64,000 bases of DNA from JAWHTC01 sp032586155 (GCF_032586155.1 NZ_JAWHTC010000001.1:62001-126000), one strand, 5' to 3'. Counted from the first letter of the stretch, positions 16,519-25,524 are shown. The notes: generated by a model not told the origin, from the letters alone. Made by a program: numbers and translations.

Positions 16519-17871
16519 TCAGTTTCCCCCGTTCGCGGGAACGATATCCAGCGCCATGCCAAGAACAGGTGGCTGCGGGTTGGTTAGGATCAGGGTGTCA
16601 CCGGGAGCAAGCCCGTCGCGCACGATCACCTCGTCGCCAAGAACGGCACCGAGGGTCAGCGCTGTCTTAGCCAGCCGCGCATCATCTCCCACCACGTAGG
16701 CAAAGGGCGCGCCGATGTCGTCATAGCGCACGGACTGGCGCGGGATGGCGAGGATATTGTCGACCTGAGGCGAGGAGAACTGCACCGAAACAAAGGCCCC
16801 GACATTGAGCGGCGGGCGTGACTGGGCCCTGCTGCTGATCAGCGGGTCATCGACCCGGACGATCAGACCAAGCGCGCCGGTGGTGCTGTCCAAGGTGCCA
16901 CGCATACGGACGATTTCGGCGGGCCAACGGGCGTTGGGGCGGCCGGGGTCCGTGGTTGTTTCCGAGACGACCTGAGCCGTGATGCCGGCGTCGCGGAAGA
17001 TCGAAACAGCCTGAGTTGTGTCTATTGTGCCGCTGTCGCTGCCCTTGTTCCGAAGCGCCAGGCTGATCATCGGGGCAAAGGCAGCGGGTTGCAGCTCGGC
17101 GGTGATTTCGGCGGCAGAAATGTCTTGTAGTTCGAGCACCTTGTCGCCCAAGCGCACGAACTGCCCCTGTTCAATGTTCAGCGCCGAGACGCGGGCCTTG
17201 AAAGGCGCGGTGACGCGGGTTTTAGCAATCGAGCGTTCGGCATCGGCCAGATCGGCCTTGCGCACTTTGAGGGTGGCTTCGAGCGATTGGCGTTTCGAAG
17301 GGTAGAGCGCCTGTGTATTGCGCAGGTTGGTGATCGCGGTGGACTGCGCCAGCAGAGTTTTTTCAGCCTTGTCGAGCGCGGCTTGTGTAGAGGTGCCCCG
17401 GTCCACCAGGGCCTTCACCCTGTCGTATTCGGCTTGGGCAACCGCAAGAACGCGTTCCTCAAGTTCAAGCGAATTGCGGGTGTTGCCCTCTTGCCCGTCA
17501 AGTTCGGCCAGCTGTGCCTCGACCGAGGCGATGTTGGCCACCGCCTTTTCGCGGGCAAGTTCGTAATCGGTGGCGTCGATGCTGAAGAGGGTCGATCCGG
17601 CCTCGACGATGCTGCCGACGGCGAGATCGGTCTGCAGATCTTCCATCCGGCCCTGCACCTCGGCTACGGCGGTCCACTCATGCACCGGTTCGACCCGGCC
17701 ATAGCCGATGGCGGTGGCGTTTGCGGGCTTTTCCGCCAGGGTGAATGTGCGCACGGCCAGACGGGTTTCGGGCTTGGGCGCAGGTTCTGTCGGCACGGTT
17801 TCGTTCATCTTCATGAAGCCGAACACGGCCAGCGCGATAGGGGGGATGAAGAGCAGGGGTTTGAGGTTCAT
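16519..17871 (-). CDS. RND efflux periplasmic adaptor (HlyD/MFP family)
   Basis: The 450-residue membrane-fusion protein has an N-terminal anchor (MNLKPLLFIPPIALAVFGF), a biotinyl-lipoyl half-motif, a long alpha-hairpin region (about residues 110-210, charged and helical), the second lipoyl half (TRVTAPFKARVSALNIEQG) and beta-barrel and proximal domains at the C-terminus. It bridges the permease encoded immediately downstream to an outer-membrane channel. ATG 17871 starts the anchor, and the frame upstream has no family character. It lies 165 bases downstream of the reductive dehalogenase gene on the same strand, so read-through from that gene is possible. Confidence 0.92.
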   Translation of the reverse strand: MNLKPLLFIPPIALAVFGFMKMNETVPTEPAPKPETRLAVRTFTLAEKPANATAIGYGRVEPVHEWTAVAEVQGRMEDLQTDLAVGSIVEAGSTLFSIDATDYELAREKAVANIASVEAQLAELDGQEGNTRNSLELEERVLAVAQAEYDRVKALVDRGTSTQAALDKAEKTLLAQSTAITNLRNTQALYPSKRQSLEATLKVRKADLADAERSIAKTRVTAPFKARVSALNIEQGQFVRLGDKVLELQDISAAEITAELQPAAFAPMISLALRNKGSDSGTIDTTQAVSIFRDAGITAQVVSETTTDPGRPNARWPAEIVRMRGTLDSTTGALGLIVRVDDPLISSRAQSRPPLNVGAFVSVQFSSPQVDNILAIPRQSVRYDDIGAPFAYVVGDDARLAKTALTLGAVLGDEVIVRDGLAPGDTLILTNPQPPVLGMALDIVPANGGN

Positions 17872-18036
17872 GTGAACGCTTCCGTCAATGGGGCGGCATG
17901 TCGGGGTGCCACTTCTGATGTGGGCGTTATCCTGCGCCCGGGCAATGGTAGATGGGTGACGTTGACGCAGAAGCGCCGACGCTTGCAAGCTTTTACGGTC
18001 GTCTCGCCACCTTCCGTCGCAAAAAATTCGCGTCGA

Positions 18037-21000
18037 TCAGATGTCGATGGTGATTTCCGTCTCATCGGCGGCTGCGCGGGATTGGCAAGTGACGATTTCG
18101 CTCTCGCGTTGCTTGTTGGACAGGACAAAATCACGGTGTTCGACCTTTCCCTTGAGCAGCCCGCATTTGCAGACACCACAAATCCCGTCCGAGCATTTCA
18201 CATCCACATGCACACCGTTTTCCAGCAGGATCTCCGCGAGATCCTTATCGGCGGGCACAGAAAGGGTTTTACCGGACTTGGCGAGGTGCACGGTGAACTC
18301 GTGGTTCACATAGTCGGGCTGTTCGGGGACCGAGAAATATTCAAGGTGGCGCGCCTCTTCGGGGAAGCCTTGCCGCTCGGCGGACTGCATGACGCCGTCC
18401 ATGAACCGGTCAGGTCCGCAGGTGTAGACATGCCAACCCGGTTGGTAACCTGATAGCACCTTATCGAGATCAGCGCGGGTGCCCTTGTCTGAGAAATGAA
18501 GTGAAACGCGGTCCTTCCACGCGACATTGGCGAGGTCATAAAGGTAGCCTGCGCCGTCTTTGCGGCTCGCGGAATAGTGCAGTTCGAAATCGTGGCCCAG
18601 GGCGTGCAGGCGGTGGGCGAAGGCGATCATTGGGGTGATGCCGATGCCGCCGCCCATCAAGAAGGTTTTCGTCGCGGTTTCGTCCAGTTCGAAATGGTTG
18701 ATCGGTTTCGACAGGAACACCCGCCGGCCCTCGGTGAAGATGCGGTGCAGCATTTTCGAACCGCCGCGGCCTTCATCCTCGCGCAACACGCCGATCTGGT
18801 AGGTGGAGCGGTCGGCCGGATTGCCGGACATGGAGTATTGCCGCAGGAATTCGGGCGTGACCACCACGTCGAGATGCGCGCCTGCCGTCCATTCCGGCAG
18901 AGCGCTGCCGTCGAAGGAGGAGAATTCGTATTTGGTGACGTCCGGAGTCATCTGGTCCACGCGTGAGATGCGAGCTTTGATCACCGGGGCATCGTCGTAA
19001 GAGGGGTATTCGTGGGCCAGCCCCTTGGTGTCACCGCGCGACAGGCGGACTTTATATTCGCCCGCGGTGATCAGCGCCTGGTAGGCTTGGATGCCAGCCT
19101 CGCGATCCATCGGGAAGGGATATGGCCAGGGCGGCGGAGCCAGAGTGGCGGGATAGACCGCCAGGGTCTGGTCCTCGTACTTCAGGTCAAGATCGGTTTG
19201 CAGGCCCCGTTGGTTGGGTTCGTAGGTTGGCGCGCGATAGCCGCCATCCTCTTTGATCTCGATATCCCACCACCATTTCTTGGCCGGGTTCAGCGAGCCA
19301 TGGCCGAGCCAGTCATCAAGCCGGGCCAGAGGTGGCGCGGTGAAGGGCAGGTTCATTGCCGCCCAGCGGAAGGGACGTTCGGAAAAGATACCTTCGAGGT
19401 TCCACGGACAGGTCTTCATGCAGCGCCCGCACATGGCACCGCCTTCGTTGGTCACTCGATAGGTGGTGCATTTCTGGCTATCGGATTTCCAGATTTCATA
19501 GCCGTTGAACATCAGCTTCGGCCCGGCGGTGATCGCGCCGGAAGGGCATTCGCGGGCGCATTTGTTGCAGGCCTCGCAGAACTTCTGAAGCCCGAAATCG
19601 ATCGGCTTGTCATGGGCCAAGGGCATGTCGGTGGTGACCACGCCGGATTTGAGACGGGGCCCGAGCAGCGGGTGCAGAATGACTTCGCCTATACGAGAGA
19701 CCTCGCCCAGACCCGACAGGAGTAGCAGGGGAGGTTGCAGCACTTCGCCGTCCATCACCGAGTGGGCCTTGGCAGAGTAGCCCAGGTTGCGGATCTGCTT
19801 GGCGATGACCCCGCCAAGCAGGGAAAACCGCAGATAGGCGCGCATCGACTGGGCCACGGCAATCCAATCGTCACCGGAAGCGCCCTCCATGGTCTCATAC
19901 CCCTGGTCGAGGATCATCGAGATGGCGTTGTCGTGCGGTGGAATCAGCTCTTCGCCGGTGGCGTCATGGGAGTACCAGGTCCAGTCCGGGCAGCGTGAGA
20001 TACCCACCGCGTCGGTGCCAAGGAAATAACTTGCGGCCTTGACGTTTTGCGCGTTGCGTTCCGCTTCGGTCGGTTTGGCGGCGTCTTTGTTGGCGGGGCC
20101 GTCCTGCAACAGGACAAAGGCGCCAAGAACGCGGCGTTGCGCCATCGAAGGGGCGGATTTGCGCACGTAATGCCCGCCGATGGTCGCGGCCTGCACCTTC
20201 TTGCCCATGTCGCCGAACTGGGCGCGGGCGAACATGTCGGTGCGTTTGGGAACCCGGGCAACGCGGCCCTCGTCGATGAAAGTTGTAGGCTGGTCGACGC
20301 GTTTCAATTTCTCGAAGGGGAGCGATCCATCGGCATAGTTGCGGCGAGCATAGGGATCGCGGTTGAACGCGCCCTTGACCGTACCCTTGCCCAGTTTCCA
20401 CGCCAGACCAAGATGTTGGCTGGACATCGGGGCCAGCAGGGCGTCGGTGGCCAATTCAAAATCGGTGGTGACGACGGCAACGCCAAAACCTTCGCCCAGA
20501 TGTGGTGCGATGAGTTTGCCGTTTTCGAGCGCGGCAAGGCCGGAGGCCACGGTCAGGCGATTGAGATCGACATCGGAAGACGAAGACGTGTGCGCCTTGG
20601 CCTCGTATCCCAGCAGGCGAATGTAGTTGGCAAGGACCACCGCCGCCTCGGTGGCGCGCAGGCAGGCGCGGTGGTCTTGAGCGTCCATGATCCATTCGGC
20701 ACCAGGTTCGTCCGCGTGCGGATCACGGTGATGCTCAAAGAGGCAGACAATGGCGTGGCTGTGGCTGTCGATGGAACTGGGCGGGGCCTCCATCGATTCC
20801 TTGAGGTCGGCCATGATCAGGTCGATGCCCGAGGCCAGCGTCTTGGTCTGCCGGGTGCGCAGATCATGGGCGAGGCGGTCGATCTCGGGGTTTCTGATCG
20901 GGTTTTGCAGCCGGGCCTCGTCGGGCAGGCGGCAGATGCCCATCATCGAGGCATCCGAGAAATAGCCGAAGCCCTTGATATGCTCGGCCCGCTCGCGCGG

Positions 21001-21243
21001 ATCGGACGGGATTTCGGCCTTCTGGGGATTGACGATCCCGTCGCGGATCGCGTCCATCATCGCCTGGTATTCACCCATCGCATTGACCAGCGAGTGCGGT
21101 GTGTCGAGCCGCTCGAAAGACAGGGCTGCCATCGGTGGCACCGCGTTCAGGTCCGCATGCCCCGAGGCGCGGGCCAGATTCTCGAGCGGATAGGGGCCAA
21201 GGTGGAAGGCGCGGTTCCGGGTCGAGAAGAAACGTGTGCCCAT
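18037..21243 (-). CDS. rdhA: Self-sufficient catabolic reductive dehalogenase (RdhA fused to flavin/2Fe-2S reductase)
   Basis: At 1068 residues this matches the cytosolic, oxygen-tolerant RdhA-reductase fusions known from BhbA/NpRdhA-type enzymes. Residues 1-545 form the corrinoid part and contain an internal duplication: LLGYEAKAH to VTTDFEL (210-263) mirrors NLGYSAKAH to VTTDMPL (486-542). Two 4Fe-4S clusters follow: C556, C559, C562, C566 and C592, C605, C608, C612. The reductase module has the flavin motif RQYS at 801-804, NAD-binding GGGIGIT near 864-870 and a plant-type 2Fe-2S site C1017, C1022, C1025, C1053. Y424 and K492 are candidates for the catalytic Tyr and Lys (inferred). No Tat signal and no rdhB anchor gene are seen. 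AGGAG precedes the ATG. It is divergent from an aromatic monooxygenase, so a halogenated phenol or hydroxybenzoate is the likely substrate. Confidence 0.92.
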   Translation of the reverse strand: MGTRFFSTRNRAFHLGPYPLENLARASGHADLNAVPPMAALSFERLDTPHSLVNAMGEYQAMMDAIRDGIVNPQKAEIPSDPRERAEHIKGFGYFSDASMMGICRLPDEARLQNPIRNPEIDRLAHDLRTRQTKTLASGIDLIMADLKESMEAPPSSIDSHSHAIVCLFEHHRDPHADEPGAEWIMDAQDHRACLRATEAAVVLANYIRLLGYEAKAHTSSSSDVDLNRLTVASGLAALENGKLIAPHLGEGFGVAVVTTDFELATDALLAPMSSQHLGLAWKLGKGTVKGAFNRDPYARRNYADGSLPFEKLKRVDQPTTFIDEGRVARVPKRTDMFARAQFGDMGKKVQAATIGGHYVRKSAPSMAQRRVLGAFVLLQDGPANKDAAKPTEAERNAQNVKAASYFLGTDAVGISRCPDWTWYSHDATGEELIPPHDNAISMILDQGYETMEGASGDDWIAVAQSMRAYLRFSLLGGVIAKQIRNLGYSAKAHSVMDGEVLQPPLLLLSGLGEVSRIGEVILHPLLGPRLKSGVVTTDMPLAHDKPIDFGLQKFCEACNKCARECPSGAITAGPKLMFNGYEIWKSDSQKCTTYRVTNEGGAMCGRCMKTCPWNLEGIFSERPFRWAAMNLPFTAPPLARLDDWLGHGSLNPAKKWWWDIEIKEDGGYRAPTYEPNQRGLQTDLDLKYEDQTLAVYPATLAPPPWPYPFPMDREAGIQAYQALITAGEYKVRLSRGDTKGLAHEYPSYDDAPVIKARISRVDQMTPDVTKYEFSSFDGSALPEWTAGAHLDVVVTPEFLRQYSMSGNPADRSTYQIGVLREDEGRGGSKMLHRIFTEGRRVFLSKPINHFELDETATKTFLMGGGIGITPMIAFAHRLHALGHDFELHYSASRKDGAGYLYDLANVAWKDRVSLHFSDKGTRADLDKVLSGYQPGWHVYTCGPDRFMDGVMQSAERQGFPEEARHLEYFSVPEQPDYVNHEFTVHLAKSGKTLSVPADKDLAEILLENGVHVDVKCSDGICGVCKCGLLKGKVEHRDFVLSNKQRESEIVTCQSRAAADETEITIDI

Positions 21244-21332
21244 GAGGACTCCTGATCAGTTCGTTGCGCGCCGGGGTACACTAGCCGGTTCGGGACTGGG
21301 GCGGAATAGGGGTTTGATAGGTCGTTGATGTG

Positions 21333-21370
21333 CATGCTTATCTTTTCCTTGAAGTAAAATGATAAGTATG
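21333..21370. promoter_or_regulatory. Long AT-rich dyad between rdhA and the monooxygenase gene
   Basis: CATGCTTATCTTTTCCTT (21333-21350) is mirrored, with two mismatches and one extra T, by AAGTAAAATGATAAGTATG (21352-21370). The outer half-sites CTTATC and GATAAG are exact. It lies about 90 bases before the rdhA start and 41 before the monooxygenase start, and it is far poorer in GC than its surroundings. It is the best candidate operator for the divergent pair. A TATATT at 21376-21381 could be a -10 element for the plus-strand gene. Confidence 0.55.
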
Positions 21371-21410
21371 ATTACTATATTGGAATTGAAAACCAACGAG
21401 AGGCCACGCC

Positions 21411-23318
21411 ATGCAGTTTCATGTCAACGGGTTTCGCGCCGGGGATCCGGACGTCCATGCCGCCGCTGAGGCCCCGGTACGAGTGAACGGTGCCAACGGC
21501 CTGCCGGAAAAGGTTGATGTGCTGATTGCCGGCTGTGGACCGGCGGGGCTGTGCCTTGCGGCGCAACTGGCGGCCTTCCCCGAGATTGCCACGATGATCG
21601 TCGAGCCCAAGGACGGCCCGATGGAAAAAGGGCAGGCGGATGGGATCAACGTGCGTTCGATGGAGATGTTTCAGGCCTTTGGCTTTGCCGACAAGGTCAA
21701 GCGCGAATCCCATTGGATCAACGAAACCACCTTCTGGATGCCGAACCCAGAGGTGCCCGGTGAAATCGCCCGCGTCGGGCGGGTGCAGGACGTGGCAGAC
21801 GGGCTGAGTGAGATGCCACATGTGCTGATCAATCAGGGCCGGGTGCATGACATGTATCTCGACGTCATGCGCAATTCACCGTCGCGATTGGAACCGGACT
21901 ACCAGTTGCAGGTGGTCGATCTGGAGGTGGACGCCGAGGTCAGCGAGTACCCCGTGACCGTGACGCTGGAGCATACCGCGCCGGGTCGTGAGGGAGAACG
22001 CGAGACGGTGCGGGCCAACTACGTGGCGGGCTGTGACGGCGCGCGCAGCAATGTGCGCCGGGCGATTGGTGGAGCGTTGCATGGCGATGCGGCACACCAG
22101 GCCTGGGGCGTGATGGACGTGCTGGTGACCACCGACTTCCCGGACCTGCGGATGAAATGCATTGTCCAGTCACAGGCTGAGGGCAATATCCTTGTGCTGC
22201 CGCGAGAAGGCGGGCACCTGGTGCGGTTCTATGTCGAGTTGGACAAGCTTGATGAAAGTGAACGCGTCGCCGACCGGGGGCTTGGGATTGACGACATCAT
22301 CGCCAAAGCGGCGCGGATCATGGCGCCATACAGCTTCGATGTGAAAGAGGTGGTGTGGTGGTCGATCTATGAAATCGGGCATCGGCTGACCGACAAGTTC
22401 GACGATGTGCCGGCAGGGCAGACCGGCGACCGCACGCCGCGAGTGTTCACTGCGGGCGATGCCTGTCACACCCACAGCCCCAAGGCGGGGCAGGGGATGA
22501 ACGTGTCGATGGGTGACGCGTTCAACCTCGGCTGGAAGCTGATTTCGGTGTTGACCGGGCGGGCCGCGCCGGAACTCTTGCATTCCTATTCCGACGAGCG
22601 CCGGGCGGCCGCCAAGGGTTTGGTGGACTACGATCACCAATGGGCCCGGATCGTCAGCGCGCCGCCAAGTGACGGTGAGGGTGGCATGCCACGGGTGCAG
22701 CGGCAGTTCATTGACGGTGGTACCTTTACCGCCGGGTTGACCGTGCAATACGCACCCTCGGCCTTGACGGATGATGACCGTTTCCAAGGGCTGGCCCCGG
22801 GATTCGAGATCGGGAAACGGTTCCATTCCGCGCCGGTGGTCCGGCTGTCGGATGCCAAGCCGATGCATTTGGGTCATGTGATTGAGGCGGGCATTCGCTG
22901 GACCGTGTTCCTGTTTGCACCGCGGAGCCCGCAGGCGCTGGATGATCTGTGTACCCGGTTGGAAAACGACCCCAGCTCGCCGCTGAACAGGTATCGCCGC
23001 GAAGGCGAGGATATCGACACCCTGATCGACTTCCGGGGCGTGTTCCAGCAAGGAATCCGCGACCTGGCCTATGGTGATATGCCGCCGCTGCTGCGCCCTG
23101 GTGTCGGCCGCTACGGCTTGACCGACTATGAAAAGATCTTCTGTGCCGACGTGAAAAGTGGCGAGGATATCTTTGACATGCGTGGCGTAGATCGAGACAA
23201 GGGATGCATGGTGGTGGTGCGGCCGGATCAGCACGTGGCGCAGGTTTTGCCGCTGGATGCGGACCAGGAACTGGTGCACTTTTTCGGCGGCGTTTTCCAA
23301 ATGCCTGACGGGGGTTGA
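21411..23318 (+). CDS. FAD-dependent aromatic monooxygenase (phenol 2-monooxygenase / 3-hydroxybenzoate 4-hydroxylase family)
   Basis: The 635-residue group A flavoprotein hydroxylase has the ADP-binding motif GCGPAG at 41-46, the DG motif GCDGARSNVR at 207-216 and the FAD-ribityl motif AGDACHTHSPKAGQGMN at 348-364. A C-terminal thioredoxin-like domain (PDQHVAQVLPLDADQELVHF) is typical of the phenol hydroxylase/MobA subgroup, whose members are about this length. It would use NAD(P)H and O2 to hydroxylate a phenolic ring, for example 3-hydroxybenzoate to protocatechuate. GAGAGG precedes the ATG. Divergent placement from rdhA suggests sequential dehalogenation and hydroxylation. Which ring substrate is used cannot be read from the sequence. 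Confidence 0.9.
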   Translation: MQFHVNGFRAGDPDVHAAAEAPVRVNGANGLPEKVDVLIAGCGPAGLCLAAQLAAFPEIATMIVEPKDGPMEKGQADGINVRSMEMFQAFGFADKVKRESHWINETTFWMPNPEVPGEIARVGRVQDVADGLSEMPHVLINQGRVHDMYLDVMRNSPSRLEPDYQLQVVDLEVDAEVSEYPVTVTLEHTAPGREGERETVRANYVAGCDGARSNVRRAIGGALHGDAAHQAWGVMDVLVTTDFPDLRMKCIVQSQAEGNILVLPREGGHLVRFYVELDKLDESERVADRGLGIDDIIAKAARIMAPYSFDVKEVVWWSIYEIGHRLTDKFDDVPAGQTGDRTPRVFTAGDACHTHSPKAGQGMNVSMGDAFNLGWKLISVLTGRAAPELLHSYSDERRAAAKGLVDYDHQWARIVSAPPSDGEGGMPRVQRQFIDGGTFTAGLTVQYAPSALTDDDRFQGLAPGFEIGKRFHSAPVVRLSDAKPMHLGHVIEAGIRWTVFLFAPRSPQALDDLCTRLENDPSSPLNRYRREGEDIDTLIDFRGVFQQGIRDLAYGDMPPLLRPGVGRYGLTDYEKIFCADVKSGEDIFDMRGVDRDKGCMVVVRPDQHVAQVLPLDADQELVHFFGGVFQMPDGG

Positions 23319-23421
23319 TCCGGACCATTGAAGGGGACAAACTGGGCTTTGAGCGTAATAGTTTCATTGAGTCCCAGTGGCTTATCTAGGGCAAAAGAAA
23401 GAATAGACCGGAGGCCCCCCG

Positions 23422-24174
23422 ATGTCCTTGCTGTTTGCTGTGCTTCGGCGTTTGCGCGGGCTGAAACGGGCCACCATGTTTTTCGGCGCGGGGGCAGTGA
23501 TGCTGACCTTGTCGGCCTGTTCCGACACCGGCCCGGTCTATCTGACGGCGGAGGCGCTTCAAGCCTGGGTCAGGACACCGGGAGCGGTTGATCCGCGGTC
23601 CGACCGGGCGCCTGCCGTGTCCGAAGATGCTGTACGTTTCGCCCTGTCACGGGGGCAGCGCCGGTCGATGCTGCGCACCGGCAATGAATGGCTTGTCGGG
23701 CAGAGCTATCTCTTCGGGTTCGATGTTCGCGCCGATCGCAAGCAGCTGGGCAACAGGCCGGTGGTCATTTCTCGCCTGATGCGCAAGAGCGATCCGACGC
23801 GGGTGCTGGCGGAGGTCAGGCTGGATGCGCGTAACGGCGTCACGGTGATGGGACGCAGCTGTATCCCGGCCAACGCGTTGGGGACATGGCACCAGGTCGA
23901 GATGCGAATTAGGCTGGCCGACGATGATACCGGTTTTTTCGAGGTATTTTGCGACCGCAAACCGGTCTGGGCACAAAGTGAATTGCGCACAACCCAACCG
24001 CCAATTTGCCGCCGAAGTGCGGGGTGCAACCAACCTGTGGCCAAACCTGTGGCCTTTGAATGGCAGTTTGGCCTGCTGGCGGTTGGCCGAGCGACCCGTG
24101 CGGTACAGGTTGAAATGCAGCGGGTGTTCTACCATCGGTTGTTTGTGATCCCGAACCGAGTTGGCCGGCTTTAA
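23422..24174 (+). CDS. Lipoprotein with a polysaccharide-lyase-like (ConA-type) domain
   Basis: This is a 250-residue predicted lipoprotein: basic N-terminus, hydrophobic run FFGAGAVMLTLSAC with lipidated Cys 33, then a beta-rich domain. The segment GTWHQVEMRIRLADDDTGFFEVFCDRKPVW resembles the heparin-lyase/alginate-lyase-like jelly-roll family, in which a similar strand pair carries a Trp-His. Four extra cysteines (QPPICRRSAGCNQPV region and nearby) may form disulfides. The fold assignment is from memory of the pattern and is moderate. Enzyme activity is not supported by any clear catalytic set. It stands alone between the monooxygenase and potABCD. Confidence 0.6.
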   Translation: MSLLFAVLRRLRGLKRATMFFGAGAVMLTLSACSDTGPVYLTAEALQAWVRTPGAVDPRSDRAPAVSEDAVRFALSRGQRRSMLRTGNEWLVGQSYLFGFDVRADRKQLGNRPVVISRLMRKSDPTRVLAEVRLDARNGVTVMGRSCIPANALGTWHQVEMRIRLADDDTGFFEVFCDRKPVWAQSELRTTQPPICRRSAGCNQPVAKPVAFEWQFGLLAVGRATRAVQVEMQRVFYHRLFVIPNRVGRL

Positions 24175-24432
24175 TCGTGAAAAACGTGGTTTGAACCCGA
24201 ACGGTTGCATTCCGCCGGGACCCGCTATCGCTTCGGAAACCGAGGGTTTTACCAGGCTGGTTGTGCGTTGGATCAGCCAATTGCACGTCCATTTCGGTCA
24301 GCGTTGCCGCGTGCCAAGCTCGATGGATGGGTTAGTTCAGGCCTAATGAGTGATGCGAAACTAAGTAATTACACCAATAGCCACACGGAATTATTGTCAT
24401 GTGAATGAACTGCGAGGGCAAAGGAGACGCGC

Positions 24433-25524
24433 GTGCCGGAACAGGGACCGAATGCCATCGAAGTCAGGGAGGCAGTGAAGCGATACGGTGATTTCACCGC
24501 GCTGAAGCGCATTACCCTGACGATCGAGGACAACGAATTCTTCACGCTGCTGGGGCCGTCGGGCTGTGGCAAGACCACGCTTTTGCGGATGATCGCCGGG
24601 TTCGAGGATGTAACCGAGGGCGAGATTTTCCTGTTTGGCGAGGAAATTGAGAACCTGCCGCCAAACAAGCGGCCGGTGAACACGGTGTTCCAGAATTACG
24701 CCTTGTTTCCGCATCTGACTGTTCTCGACAACGTGGCCTTTGGCCTGGAAATGCGCGGCGCATCCAAGCCCGAGGCACGCACCCAGGCAGGTGAGATGCT
24801 TGAGCTGGTGCAGCTGAGCCAATTTGCCGGACGCAAGCCATCGCAACTGTCGGGCGGGCAGCAACAGCGCGTGGCGCTGGCCCGGGCACTGGCACCGAAA
24901 CCCAAGGTGTTGCTGCTGGACGAGCCGCTTTCGGCGCTGGACCTGAAGCTCAGGAAAGCGATGCAGCTGGAGCTGAAGCACCTGCAGCGCGAAACCGGGA
25001 TCACCTTCATCTTCGTCACCCATGACCAGGAAGAGGCGCTGACCATGTCGGACCGGATCGCGGTCATGTCGGCGGGCGAGTTGCAGCAGCTGGGCGAGGC
25101 ACGCGACATCTATGAACGCCCGCGCAACATGTTCGTGGCCGACTTCATCGGCGAAACCAACCTGCTTGATGTGTCGGTCGATGCCATTCGGGACGGCCGC
25201 GCGATCTGCCATCTGGGCGGCGGGCACGAGTTGACCTGCAACGCGGTCGACGGGATCGGTATAGGCGCGCATGTACACATGTCGGTGCGGCCCGAGCGCC
25301 TGTTCATTTCGGACGCGCCAACTGAAAGCGAGAGCCTGAAAGGGACCGTGGTTGAAAACGTCTTTGTCGGCACCGACATCACCACCATCGTTGATCTGGC
25401 CGACGGGCCGAACTTTTCCGTGCGAACCTCGAATTCAGACCGCGGCAACAAGCGCATCTTCGAAGCCGGCGCGCCGGTTTTCGTCAACATGGAGCTGGGG
25501 GCCGCGCGCCTCCTGGTTGACTGA
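24433..25524 (+). CDS. potA: Spermidine/putrescine ABC transporter ATPase
   Basis: The 363-residue ABC ATPase has Walker A GPSGCGKTT, Q-loop FQNYALFPHLTV, signature LSGGQQQRVALARAL, Walker B VLLLDEPLSALD and the H-loop VTHDQEEALTMSDRI. A C-terminal TOBE-type domain (VHMSVRPERLFISD) marks the PotA/MalK subgroup. The start is GTG 24433, with AAAGGAGA seven bases upstream. It opens the potABCD operon and its stop abuts potB (one-base overlap). The 258-base region upstream contains no gene and should carry the promoter. Confidence 0.95.
   Translation: MPEQGPNAIEVREAVKRYGDFTALKRITLTIEDNEFFTLLGPSGCGKTTLLRMIAGFEDVTEGEIFLFGEEIENLPPNKRPVNTVFQNYALFPHLTVLDNVAFGLEMRGASKPEARTQAGEMLELVQLSQFAGRKPSQLSGGQQQRVALARALAPKPKVLLLDEPLSALDLKLRKAMQLELKHLQRETGITFIFVTHDQEEALTMSDRIAVMSAGELQQLGEARDIYERPRNMFVADFIGETNLLDVSVDAIRDGRAICHLGGGHELTCNAVDGIGIGAHVHMSVRPERLFISDAPTESESLKGTVVENVFVGTDITTIVDLADGPNFSVRTSNSDRGNKRIFEAGAPVFVNMELGAARLLVD

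Noticed and set aside
17287..18453. 388-codon plus-strand frame across the adaptor and dehalogenase 3' ends
   Set aside because: It lies opposite two clear genes and reads as low-complexity Gly/Arg/His-rich sequence.
18037..21243. Respiratory, membrane-linked reductive dehalogenase
   Set aside because: There is no Tat signal and no RdhB anchor, and the C-terminal NAD-linked reductase module indicates a cytosolic catabolic type.
20047..21255. 402-codon plus-strand frame opposite rdhA
   Set aside because: Shadow of the RdhA coding strand, common in GC-rich DNA; no family resemblance.
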